Assembly: GCF_000377205.1 (NCBI RefSeq)
Contig: NZ_KB897906.1
Span: 340,272-404,271, forward strand
Length of the DNA: 64,000 nt
Origin: Thioalkalivibrio sp. ALJ3
GTDB lineage: Bacteria > Pseudomonadota > Gammaproteobacteria > Ectothiorhodospirales > Ectothiorhodospiraceae
Direction of reading: 5' to 3'
Positions 38,263-45,839 of the stretch are shown in pieces; positions within the stretch are counted from its first letter, which is position 1; each line of letters begins with the position of its first letter. The notes under the pieces are model-generated. The model saw nothing but the letters and a program-made list of their open reading frames with translations, was not told where the DNA came from and did no database searches. Both the position numbers and the translations under genes were made by a program.

Positions 38263-38910
38263 ATGAGCCAGCTGCAGCTTCCGATCCGCGTGGACCGCCG
38301 CGAACAGGGCAAGATCATCCAGCGCCTGGAGCGCCTGGAGGGCGTGGAGCTGGAGTTCACCGATCTCGATGTAGGCGACTACGAGCTCCCCAACGGAGTC
38401 GTCGTCGAGCGCAAGTCCGCCACTGACATGGTCCTGAGCGTCGTGGACCAGACGCTGTGGGAGAACGCGGCCAAGCTGAAGGCGCAGTACGACAAGGTCA
38501 TCTACGTGGTCGAGGGCGACCTGTACGAACCGCGCTTTCATCAACAGGCGCTGGACATCCATCGCGCCCTTACGCACCTGACGATCGCACTCGGGATCAG
38601 CGTACTGCCCTCCAATGACGAGGACACCAGCGGCATGCTGATCTACCTGCTGGGTCTGAACGCCCAGGTCGATCCCGACCCGGCCGCGCGACCCGCCAAG
38701 CCCGAAAAGCGCCGCGAAGCAGCAGAGTTCATCGTCAGTGGCCTGCCGGGTGTGGAGCCCGACCAGGCCCGCGATCTGCTGCGCCAGTTCGGCAGCGTGC
38801 GCGACGTAATGAACACGGATGCACAGCAACTGGCCGAGATCGATGGCATGGACCTCGAGCGCGCCCAGCGCATCGAGTCGGTCGTAACTTACGGTAGCCG
38901 CAACGCCTGA
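38263..38910 (+). CDS. ERCC4 (XPF/Mus81)-type nuclease with C-terminal helix-hairpin-helix
   Basis: 215 aa. Nuclease signature GDY (38-40) and ERKxxxD (49-55 in VVERKSATD), preceded by RVDRREQGKI. The C-terminal half carries a (HhH)2-like domain (FIVSGLPGVEPDQARDLL, LAEIDGMDLERAQRI). This is the catalytic half of XPF/Mus81 structure-specific endonucleases without a helicase, which would cut branched DNA. Less common in bacteria than in archaea and eukaryotes. GGAG precedes the ATG. Confidence 0.88.
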   Translation: MSQLQLPIRVDRREQGKIIQRLERLEGVELEFTDLDVGDYELPNGVVVERKSATDMVLSVVDQTLWENAAKLKAQYDKVIYVVEGDLYEPRFHQQALDIHRALTHLTIALGISVLPSNDEDTSGMLIYLLGLNAQVDPDPAARPAKPEKRREAAEFIVSGLPGVEPDQARDLLRQFGSVRDVMNTDAQQLAEIDGMDLERAQRIESVVTYGSRNA

Positions 38911-39052
38911 GCGCCGATTCACGTGTCTCGGCCCCAGCCTGGCGTTACAATGCGCGATGTAGCCCATATGCGGACCCAGGGGCCGCGCGGAGCCAGGCTC
39001 GCGATTTCACGGGCAAACGGGACCGCAATTTACTGATTTCAGGGAGAAACCA

Positions 39053-39376
39053 ATGACGTTTGTCGTTCTCGATAACTGCATCAAGTGCAAGTACACCGAT
39101 TGCGTCGAGGTCTGCCCGGTCGATTGCTTCCATGAAGGCCCGAATTTCCTTGCGATCGACCCCGACGAGTGCATCGACTGCACGCTTTGCGAACCGGAAT
39201 GTCCCGCCGAGGCGATTGTGCCGGAGGACGACGTCCCGGAGGATCAGTTGGAGTTTATCGAGCTGAACGCCGAACTCTCGCGTACATGGCCGGTGATCAC
39301 CGCGCGCAAGGACCCGCCGGACGACGCCGAGGAGTGGGACGGCGTGGAAGGCAAGTTGCAGTACCTGGAACGCTAA
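39053..39376 (+). CDS. fdxA: Seven-iron (3Fe-4S/4Fe-4S) ferredoxin
   Basis: 107 aa. Cysteine pattern of Azotobacter FdI-type ferredoxins: [17 protein letters not shown] near the N-terminus and [12 protein letters not shown] near 41-52. A one-residue-shifted first cluster gives the 3Fe-4S site. The C-terminal ~50 residues are the usual extension. Electron carrier, cytoplasmic. AGGGAGA precedes the ATG. A perfect hairpin CCCACG-TCCG-CGTGGG follows at 39394-39409. Confidence 0.95.
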   Translation: MTFVVLDNCIKCKYTDCVEVCPVDCFHEGPNFLAIDPDECIDCTLCEPECPAEAIVPEDDVPEDQLEFIELNAELSRTWPVITARKDPPDDAEEWDGVEGKLQYLER

Positions 39377-39426
39377 GGAAACGCTGATGTAGTCCCACGT
39401 CCGCGTGGGCGCCCCCTTCCTTACGA

Positions 39427-39478
39427 GACAAGACGCGTCGTGCAGCGGGTAATGATTCTACCCCCAACACGGCGCAAC
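39427..39478 (+). repeat. Dispersed palindromic repeat, copy 1
   Basis: A 52-nt stretch including GCAGCGGGTAATGATTCTAC is about 80% identical to the complement of 47590-47640. The GCGGGTA...TACCC core is palindromic. Both copies lie in non-coding gaps. Confidence 0.65.
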
Positions 39479-39649
39479 AAGGTGCCACCCCGTGGGGCCA
39501 GGCGTCACACCCCACGACGCCTCTCCTGGCCTCTACGACACCGGTTCACCCGCCTTCGAACACTCCTTGCCACGTAATGCACGGCAGTGTCTCCGCAATG
39601 ATCCATCCGCATCGCGCGGGATAGGCTCATCATTTCAATGCGTTAGCTT

Positions 39650-39664
39650 CACTCTTTCAGAGTG
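39650..39664. promoter_or_regulatory. Inverted repeat, candidate upstream activator site
   Basis: CACTCT-TTC-AGAGTG, perfect 6-bp arms, about 130 bp upstream of the predicted sigma-54 start point. This is a usual distance for enhancer-binding protein sites. Confidence 0.4.
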
Positions 39665-39670
39665 TGGCCG

Positions 39671-39686
39671 AGTGATCTGTATCACA
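39671..39686. promoter_or_regulatory. CRP/Vfr-like operator
   Basis: AGTGATCTGTATCACA has GTGA-N6-TCAC, the core of the CRP family site (TGTGA-N6-TCACA). Centred about 108 bp upstream of the predicted start point. It could instead be an enhancer site for the local activator. Confidence 0.5.
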
Positions 39687-39759
39687 ACTGGCGCAGTTTG
39701 CGCCTCGTCATCATTCCACGAATCGTTCCAAGTCACTGTTCCTGCGAGGTTTCCATGTA

Positions 39760-39776
39760 TTGGCCTGACTCCTGCT
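39760..39776 (+). promoter_or_regulatory. Sigma-54 (-24/-12) promoter of the repeat-protein operon
   Basis: TTGGCCTGACTCCTGCT has GG and GC exactly 12 bp apart, with TTGGC at -24 and CTGC at -12 (consensus TGGCAC-N5-TTGC). It places the start point near 39787 and leaves a ~74-nt leader before the ATG at 39861. A sigma-54 activator is encoded in the same cluster, which strengthens the call. The rest of 39377-39860 holds no gene. Confidence 0.6.
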
Positions 39777-39860
39777 AGTGGTATGGCTACGTAGCGCGGT
39801 ACCTCGTACACCGGGGCTACGACAACCGTCTATTGCTAGCTAGCCAATGGAGACTTGACC

Positions 39861-40748
39861 ATGAACTTCAAAAAGACCCTGATTGCTTCCGCTGTCGCCC
39901 TGGCCTTCGGCCTGAGCTCGGGCCTGGCCCTGGCCAACCCGACCAATACCGCCGACGGCGAAGTCGGTGATCAAACCGCCACCGCCACCTCCTCGGCGGA
40001 CGGCGGCGGCGCCTCGGCGAACGAGTATTCCCAGGCGTTGGCGATTAACGACTCCGACCTGTCGAACAGCTCGGACAACAGCACCTCGATCTCGGATTCC
40101 GGGAACACCACGGTTTCGGATTCGGGCAATGACAGCTCGGATAACAGCCTCAATATCGCCGACTCCGGCAACGACAGCTCCGACAACAGCACCAACATCT
40201 CCGAGTCCGGCAACACCATGGTTTCGGACTCGGGCAACGACAACTCGGACAACAGCCTGAACATCTCCGACTCGGGGAATGACAGTTCCGACAACAGCAC
40301 CAACATCTCGGACTCCGGGAACGACAGTTCCGACAACAGTCTGAACATCTCGGATTCGGGTAACGACAACTCCGACAACAGCATGGCCCACGCGGACGAC
40401 AACAGCGCGGCCGCCAATAATGGCTCCACCGCCTCGGTGACCCGTGACCAGAGCGACAACTCGGACAACAGCCTGGCCATCATGGACTCCGGCAACAGCA
40501 CCGCGACCGACAGCTTCAACACAACGCTGCAGGTGAACGCCGTGGTCAGCCAGAACGAGCTGTCGGGTACCGTGACCGGGAACCATGTTGACGTTGCGCC
40601 CGAGGCGTCTCAGATGAGCTCCAACAGCATTGGGGCGGATTCCTTCGTGTCTCCGGCGGGGATTACCCAGGTGTCACAGAACAGTGGCGCCAACAGCCTG
40701 ACCCAGCAGCAGGTTTCGGTGCAGGCGCACCTGAACCTGGGCAACTAG
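39861..40748 (+). CDS. Secreted Asp/Ser/Asn-rich repeat protein, candidate fibre/amyloid subunit
   Basis: 295 aa. Signal peptide (LIASAVALAFGLSSGLALA, cleaved near 25). Residues ~65-175 are tandem repeats of a 14-residue unit, consensus SDSGNDSSDNS(L/T)NI, with two longer 22-residue versions that insert SGNTTV-like residues. The tail (~220-295) is different: QVNAVVSQNELSG and VSQNSGANSLTQQQVSVQ, Q/N-rich. No cysteine. Composition, export, the C39 peptidase neighbour and sigma-54 control recall FapC-type functional amyloids, but no direct homology can be shown here. GGAG precedes the ATG. Confidence 0.7.
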   Translation: MNFKKTLIASAVALAFGLSSGLALANPTNTADGEVGDQTATATSSADGGGASANEYSQALAINDSDLSNSSDNSTSISDSGNTTVSDSGNDSSDNSLNIADSGNDSSDNSTNISESGNTMVSDSGNDNSDNSLNISDSGNDSSDNSTNISDSGNDSSDNSLNISDSGNDNSDNSMAHADDNSAAANNGSTASVTRDQSDNSDNSLAIMDSGNSTATDSFNTTLQVNAVVSQNELSGTVTGNHVDVAPEASQMSSNSIGADSFVSPAGITQVSQNSGANSLTQQQVSVQAHLNLGN

Positions 40749-40771
40749 CCGACATACGTTGTCGGAACGGC

Positions 40772-40798
40772 ATGCGGCGGGGGTTTTCCCCGCCGCAT
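40772..40798 (+). terminator. Strong hairpin after the repeat-protein gene (attenuating)
   Basis: Perfect 11-bp stem ATGCGGCGGGG/CCCCGCCGCAT with loop GTTTT and only a weak pyrimidine tail. Likely a partial terminator or 3' stabiliser giving the first gene more mRNA than the rest of the operon. Confidence 0.65.
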
Positions 40799-40826
40799 TC
40801 TCCCTGCCATGCAAGAGGGTCCGGTC

Positions 40827-41216
40827 ATGTGTAATCCGTCAGCCCGTCGCGGCGGCATCGGTTCTGCCGCCTTTTTGTCCATCGGCATGATGCTGGCTGC
40901 GGGCGTTGCCCACGCCGACATGACGCCTGCCAGCACTCCCTCCCTCGAACTTGGCGCCGGGGAATACGAGGTGGTGGACATGGCCACCCTGGATGCACAG
41001 CGGGCACGTCAGGGCGTGACCAACATTCAGCTGGGCCAGATTCATTCGCGCATCGATCTGACCAACAACCAGGTCGTGAACTCCTCTACTGGCAGGAATC
41101 TGGTGGCGCCCGGGGCCTTTGACAACGCCCGCGGGATCTCCACGATCATCCAGAACAGCGGCAACAACGTTGCCATACAGGAATCCATGATCGTGAATAT
41201 CACGATCAATCCATGA
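40827..41216 (+). CDS. Small secreted partner protein of the repeat-protein cluster
   Basis: 129 aa. Signal peptide ending GVAHA (cleaved before DMTPAS). The mature part has ITNIQ-type and IIQNSGNNVAIQESMIVNI beta-strand-like Asn/Gln segments at the C-terminus, similar in flavour to curli/Fap minor subunits. Start 40827 has GAGGG 7 nt upstream; ATG 40809 is an alternative. Ends 10 nt before the C39 peptidase. Role as nucleator or minor subunit is inference. Confidence 0.6.
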   Translation: MCNPSARRGGIGSAAFLSIGMMLAAGVAHADMTPASTPSLELGAGEYEVVDMATLDAQRARQGVTNIQLGQIHSRIDLTNNQVVNSSTGRNLVAPGAFDNARGISTIIQNSGNNVAIQESMIVNITINP

Positions 41217-41226
41217 GGGAGCCTCG

Positions 41227-41934
41227 ATGCGAACCCGCCGATGGTTCCCTGCATTGATCATCGCAGCCACACTGGCGCTTTCTCCGGGCTTGTCGGCCTG
41301 GGCCAGCGGGGCTCAGTTTCCCGGCGTAATCGGCAGCATGAATGTGCCCGTGGAAAGCCTGAAAGACCTTCGCTTTCGCTCGATCGTGCCACAGCGATAC
41401 GACTTCAGCTGCGGCTCCGCGGCCCTCGCCACTCTGCTGACCTACCATTACGACCGACCGACCACCGAGGTCGAGACCTTTGACAGCATGTTCCGGCGCG
41501 GTGACCAGGATCTGATACGCGAGCAGGGCTTCTCCATGCTCGACATGAAACACTACCTGGAGGCCGACCAGGGCCTCCCGGCCGACGGCTTTCGCATCGG
41601 GCTCGACGACCTCGAGAACCTCGGCGTGCCGGCGATCGCGATGATCGAGACCCGCGGCTACCGTCATTTCGTAGTAATCAAGGGGCTCAAGGACGGCCAG
41701 GTTCTGGTGGGCGACCCGGCACTGGGGGTCAACAGCTATACCCGAAACGAATTTCAGCGGGTCTGGATCAACGACATCCTGTTTATCATCCGCGAGGATG
41801 TGGACCTTGCCCGGTACCGCTTCAATGCCTCGGAAACCTGGGCCGCCGTCACCCGGGCCCCGATCGAATCGGGCGTCGTGCGCAGCGATCTGGCGAGCTT
41901 TACGCTGAATCTGCCCCGCGCCGGGCAGTGGTGA
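41227..41934 (+). CDS. Exported C39-family cysteine peptidase (FapD-like)
   Basis: 235 aa. Signal peptide to ~residue 27, then a C39 domain with catalytic Cys62 (YDFSCGSAALATLL), His147 (GYRHFVVIKG) and Asp163 (VGDPALG). C39 peptidases normally cut double-glycine leaders; exported stand-alone versions such as FapD are part of functional amyloid export loci. It has no transporter domains of its own. Stop overlaps the possible GTG of the next gene (GTGA), so the genes are coupled. Confidence 0.85.
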   Translation: MRTRRWFPALIIAATLALSPGLSAWASGAQFPGVIGSMNVPVESLKDLRFRSIVPQRYDFSCGSAALATLLTYHYDRPTTEVETFDSMFRRGDQDLIREQGFSMLDMKHYLEADQGLPADGFRIGLDDLENLGVPAIAMIETRGYRHFVVIKGLKDGQVLVGDPALGVNSYTRNEFQRVWINDILFIIREDVDLARYRFNASETWAAVTRAPIESGVVRSDLASFTLNLPRAGQW

Positions 41935-41942
41935 CCCGCGAG

Positions 41943-42446
41943 ATGAACCCGATAAACCGTTTCCCCTGCAGCGTCCTCCTGGCCATCGTACTGGGCTGGA
42001 CATGGCCGGTGGCCGGTCAAGCGCTCGATGCCCTGCCCCCAAGCGACGACTACCGCGTGGTGCCGGACACGGTACTGGAGGCCCAACGTGGCGGCTTCTT
42101 CGGACGCGACGGCCTGGAGATCTCGTTCGGACTGGAACAGATCACGTCCCTCAACGGCGAGGTGATCCATCAGTCGACGCTGCGCCCCCTGAGCGATCTC
42201 GCGAGCGGCGGCGGCCGGCCCGGCGGCGAGCTGCGATCGGTCGTGATCCAGACCGGTGGCGCGATGCCCGTGGAAAACTGGAGCTCCGGCATGGGATGGG
42301 TGACCGCGATTCAGAACGAACTCGACGGGCAGGACATTCGTCACCAGACCATCCTGCAACTGGAGCTGGGCAACCTGCAAATGCCACGCGGCGACCTCAG
42401 CCGGGCGCTGGAACAGCAAATGCTCGAACGCGGCGGGGGCTTCTGA
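41943..42446 (+). CDS. Exported protein of unknown function in the Fap-like cluster
   Basis: 167 aa. Hydrophobic signal segment SVLLAIVLGWTWPVAGQALD. The mature protein begins DDYRVVPDTVLEAQRGGFF and includes EISFGLEQITSLNGEVIHQ; similar 'VLxxQRGGF' openings occur in small exported proteins near such clusters. GTG codons at 41928/41931 overlapping the previous stop are alternative starts. No known family recognised. Convergent with the outer-membrane protein gene. Confidence 0.6.
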   Translation: MNPINRFPCSVLLAIVLGWTWPVAGQALDALPPSDDYRVVPDTVLEAQRGGFFGRDGLEISFGLEQITSLNGEVIHQSTLRPLSDLASGGGRPGGELRSVVIQTGGAMPVENWSSGMGWVTAIQNELDGQDIRHQTILQLELGNLQMPRGDLSRALEQQMLERGGGF

Positions 42447-42468
42447 CCCCCCGCCACGGCAATGTCCC

Positions 42469-43518
42469 TCAGAAACGGATCGGCACCCGCAGGGTCGCCT
42501 GGACATCCGGGGCCGCCTCGGTCGCCCCTACCCCGAGGGAGAAGTTGACACTGGTGCGATCCGTCAACCGGTGCGAGATCCCCCACAGTACGGTCCCGAC
42601 CTGGCGCCGCCCGAACACGGGTTCAAGTCCGCTGTCGTTTTCCACCCGCGTGCGGAACACCGTGCTGTGGTCATACCCGAAGCTCATCGAAGTGCGGTCA
42701 TTCAGGCTGATGGCCATCCCCAGGCTCATCCCGACGGCATCGCCGGGATTGACCTTGCCATAGCCATCACCCACATCGCGCTCGATATTCCAGAGATAGC
42801 TGACATTGGCAAAGATGACCGCCGGGTCGGTGGGATAGATCATCGTCACACTGGGCTGGATGCTCCAGAACCCGGAACCCGTGGGCTGCTCCAGGAAGAT
42901 CTCGCCCAGGCGATTACCCTCGTCGTCCAGAATCTCGCGGCGGGCTACGTCGAAGGGCCCCTTCCCGGTCGTACTCTTGGCCTTGAGGTTGCCGATAAAG
43001 AATGGCCGACCACGATCCGCCATGTTGAACTGGTAGGAAAGACCGAATTCGATATCGCCCAGTCCCTGCCCGGTGGAGCCGGTCACGCGCTCCAGCGCGG
43101 TCGCCTCGAGGATGTCGCGCCTGCGCACCTGCTGCTCACGGTAGACATAAGGGATCTTCATCCCCACCTCGAGCCGCTCGGTCACGCCATACCGGAAGCT
43201 TACGGCCGCGGTCAGCGTGTCGCGCTCTGTCTCGCTGACATCAATCAGGCCAATCGCCAGGGCCGGAACGATGGTGAACCCCTCGATTGATACATCCAGC
43301 GAGCTGCTGTGAACGTACGACAAGGACGGTTCTATTACCCACTGCCCCTTCGGCGTGAGCACGCCACGCTCCGCGAACACGGTCACCTCGGGACCTGAAT
43401 CGACCGGGGCATCCCCGACGGCCTCTCGTCCCTCCTGACTCATGGCCGGCCCGGCCAGCCCCCAGCATAGAGGCACGACCCCCAACCCACTCCACTTGAT
43501 CCATCGCTTGTCCACCAT
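42469..43518 (-). CDS. Outer-membrane beta-barrel protein
   Basis: 349 aa. Signal peptide (GVVPLCWGLAGPAMSQ), then alternating amphipathic strands (WVIEPSLSYVHSS, TAAVSFRYGVTERLEVGMKI, SMSFGYDHSTVF). The protein ends in Phe (VPIRF), the outer-membrane insertion signature. It resembles the MetA/'transporter' barrel families. In this cluster it is the best candidate for the outer-membrane exporter, in the role FapF plays in Pseudomonas (inference). Start 43518 has GGAG 5 nt upstream. 64 nt after the activator gene on the same strand, probably cotranscribed. Confidence 0.7.
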   Translation of the reverse strand: MVDKRWIKWSGLGVVPLCWGLAGPAMSQEGREAVGDAPVDSGPEVTVFAERGVLTPKGQWVIEPSLSYVHSSSLDVSIEGFTIVPALAIGLIDVSETERDTLTAAVSFRYGVTERLEVGMKIPYVYREQQVRRRDILEATALERVTGSTGQGLGDIEFGLSYQFNMADRGRPFFIGNLKAKSTTGKGPFDVARREILDDEGNRLGEIFLEQPTGSGFWSIQPSVTMIYPTDPAVIFANVSYLWNIERDVGDGYGKVNPGDAVGMSLGMAISLNDRTSMSFGYDHSTVFRTRVENDSGLEPVFGRRQVGTVLWGISHRLTDRTSVNFSLGVGATEAAPDVQATLRVPIRF

Positions 43519-43582
43519 CGTTCTCCATGGCCCCAAGGGCCGAACCGTTACGCAAGGGCCATCCTCTTCCCCTACACAACCT

Positions 43583-45037
43583 TCACGGTGCGTCGGAACG
43601 CAGCCCGTGCTTGGCGAGCAAGCGGTAGAGCGTCATCCGGCCCACCCCCAACTGGCGTGCGGCCCGCGAGACGTTGTTGTCGCACTGGCCAAGCGCCTTG
43701 ATGAGCAATTCCCGTTCGGCATTCGATCGCGCCTCGGCAAGCGTCGGTGGCTTCTCGGCCTGGGCCGGCACCGCGGCCAGTCCAAGATCCTCCGGACGAA
43801 TCAGGCGTCCTTCCGCCATCGTGACCGCACGCCGCACACGATTGACCAGCTCGCGGACGTTGCCGGGCCAGCTGTAGGCGTGCATCGCCTGCCACGCGGC
43901 CTGGGTAAAGCCGCGCAAACGGGGGTTCTGACGACGAAACTGATCGAAGTAAAAACGTCCCAGCTCTTTCAGGTCCGTGCCCCGCTCACGCAGAGGAGGC
44001 ACATCGAGCTGGATCACATTCAGGCGGTAATAGAGGTCCTGCCGAAACCGACCGGTTTCGACGGCCTTGTCGAGCGCAACGTGGGTCGCCGCGAGGACGC
44101 GTACATCCACCTTGATGGACTGTAGTCCACCGAGCCTGACCAGCGTCCCTTCCTGCAGAAAGCGGAGCAGATTGACTTGAAGATCCAGGCTGAGGTCGCC
44201 GATCTCGTCCAGCAGCAAGGTACCGCCATGCGCCAGCTCGAACTGCCCGATCTTGCGACGTCCTGCTCCGGTAAAGGCACCTGCCTCGTGCCCAAACAGC
44301 TCCGACTGGATCAGTTGTGCCGGCAAGGCGCCACAATTAACCGCGACGAACGGCCCGTTAGCCCGCCGCGAGTGCCGGTGTACCGCCAGCGCGGCCAGCT
44401 CCTTCCCGGTCCCGCTCTCTCCCTGAAACAGCACTGGCGCCTCGGAGCCGGCCACCCGTTCAATCTGACGGGCTAACGCCTGCATGGCAGGGCTGTGCCC
44501 GATAATAGGGATCGCATCTCCCGGCTCTGCATCCCGAGTCGGGCGCACAGGCCGTGCCTCCAGAGCCGCCATACCGCAGGCCCGCCCAAGGGTGATCTCA
44601 AGGCGCGCCTGGTCCAGTGGCAGAGTATGGAAGTCGTAACAGGACTCGCGGATCAGCTCGCGAACGTCATCGTGCAACAGTAAATCCGGGTGCACCAGCG
44701 CAATCCACTTCACGTGCTGGTGCGTGTGAACAAGCTCGGTGGCCCAGGGCGGTACCGGGCTCCCCAGGTCCAGGAGCCCAACCCGGATCTTGTCCAGCAC
44801 CTCGCCGGAAGACCCGGCCGGGCGCGGCACATGGGTCAGCTTCCAGGCATCCGAAAGGCCCGCGAGCGAGTCGCATGCACATCCCCCCGCGTCCATCCAC
44901 GCCACTTCGCGCACCATGGAGGTCGCGCAGGCGCGCTGCAGCGCATAACGCGATCCGTCGGCATCCCCCCGGGGCAGGAAACCCCCACCATCCACCGACC
45001 GCAAAAAGGAACCGTTCAACCTTCGCGATCCGGCCAT
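43583..45037 (-). CDS. Sigma-54-dependent enhancer-binding activator (VpsR-like)
   Basis: 484 aa. N-terminal ~170 residues form a degenerate receiver-like domain (VGLLDLGSPVPPW, IALVHPDLLLHDDV) like VpsR. The AAA+ domain has GESGTGKE (206-213), the sigma-54 contact loop GAFTGA (253-258) and Walker B LLLDEIGD, and the C-terminus is a Fis-type HTH (NNVSRAARQLGVGRMTLYRLL). No clear phospho-Asp pocket is seen, so control by ligand (VpsR binds c-di-GMP) is plausible. Likely drives the promoter at 39760. Start at 45037 chosen; ATG 45106 possible. Confidence 0.88.
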   Translation of the reverse strand: MAGSRRLNGSFLRSVDGGGFLPRGDADGSRYALQRACATSMVREVAWMDAGGCACDSLAGLSDAWKLTHVPRPAGSSGEVLDKIRVGLLDLGSPVPPWATELVHTHQHVKWIALVHPDLLLHDDVRELIRESCYDFHTLPLDQARLEITLGRACGMAALEARPVRPTRDAEPGDAIPIIGHSPAMQALARQIERVAGSEAPVLFQGESGTGKELAALAVHRHSRRANGPFVAVNCGALPAQLIQSELFGHEAGAFTGAGRRKIGQFELAHGGTLLLDEIGDLSLDLQVNLLRFLQEGTLVRLGGLQSIKVDVRVLAATHVALDKAVETGRFRQDLYYRLNVIQLDVPPLRERGTDLKELGRFYFDQFRRQNPRLRGFTQAAWQAMHAYSWPGNVRELVNRVRRAVTMAEGRLIRPEDLGLAAVPAQAEKPPTLAEARSNAERELLIKALGQCDNNVSRAARQLGVGRMTLYRLLAKHGLRSDAP

Positions 45038-45243
45038 GCTCGTCCCTATTGTTCCAAACCCCGGCCAATATGCCGATGGACTCCCCCTGAGACAGGGCCG
45101 GGGCATTCAACAGCGTCTACGCCGAATATAGGGCAAAAGAACGATCAGAACGGGAAAACGCAGGAGGGAAATTCACCACCCAAAAGAATTAAGATTGAAT
45201 TTAATATTCGGCATTAATATTCCCAAAAACAAAAACGCAGAAA

Positions 45244-45277
45244 CAAAAACAGGCCGCTACAAGGCGGCCTGTTTTTG
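45244..45277 (-). terminator. Rho-independent terminator
   Basis: Perfect 14-bp stem (CAAAAACAGGCCGC/GCGGCCTGTTTTTG), 6-nt loop. Ends the leftward transcript of the 45361 gene and insulates the activator. The rest of the 45038-45360 gap is AT-rich and may hold the activator's promoter. Confidence 0.9.
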
Positions 45278-45360
45278 TGATCAATTTAAAACTTGTCAAT
45301 GCCTACACAGCACTCACAATGGGTCAATCACACAACGGGTTTACATCCTGCCGACGCCGA

Positions 45361-45750
45361 TCACCACAGCCAGGTCTCTGGCTGCTCAATGGCCCGGTCT
45401 TCGTTGTTTGCCAGCAGCCCCTTGATACAGCGCACCAATAGCCAGATGATCATGAACAGCAACACCAGGAACCCAATGCCGACTGGGGTCAGGATCGCAC
45501 CCACGACTACACCCAGCAGTCCAATCCAGAACGTACGAATCTGGTATGTGAAATGAGTATCGCTGACAGCGTCTCCATCGTGACGCTTGATGTAAGCAAT
45601 AATCACTCCCGCGATCGCGGTCAGGGCGGTGAGAAAACTGACCAGGTACAGCACGTACACCACAGTCACCATGGTGCGCTCCTTGCGCGGACCCGGCACC
45701 GGACGGCTCACTTCGCTTGGTTCGACTTCCGGTCTTGTTCCCTCGGTCAC
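45361..45750 (-). CDS. Small membrane protein (DUF4870-like)
   Basis: 129 aa with GTG start preceded by GGGAGG. A charged N-terminal ~26 residues are followed by three helices (VVYVLYLVSFLTALTAIAGV, FWIGLLGVVVGAILTPVG, GFLVLLFMIIWLLVRCIKG). The YIKRHDGDAVSDTHFTYQIRTFW loop is typical of DUF4870/YtfT-like small membrane proteins. No known function. Confidence 0.7.
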   Translation of the reverse strand: MTEGTRPEVEPSEVSRPVPGPRKERTMVTVVYVLYLVSFLTALTAIAGVIIAYIKRHDGDAVSDTHFTYQIRTFWIGLLGVVVGAILTPVGIGFLVLLFMIIWLLVRCIKGLLANNEDRAIEQPETWLW

Positions 45751-45839
45751 CTTGCACCTCCCGTTGGCATGGTCAGGCTCATCACAGGCCTCTTGGGCGA
45801 GACTAGCACTTTTGATACTGCCCCAGCAGACTCGTGCGT

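Noticed and set aside
39688-39700. TGGCGCAGTTTGC as sigma-54 promoter
   Set aside because: GG and GC are 10 rather than 12 bp apart; the element at 39760-39776 has correct spacing.
39492-39794. 100-codon open frame in the gap before the repeat-protein gene
   Set aside because: No ribosome binding site, no family, and it overlaps the palindromes and sigma-54 promoter.
41227-41934. C39 peptidase as part of a bacteriocin/ABC exporter
   Set aside because: No ABC or membrane domains follow and no double-glycine leader peptide is visible nearby; the exported stand-alone form fits a FapD-type role.
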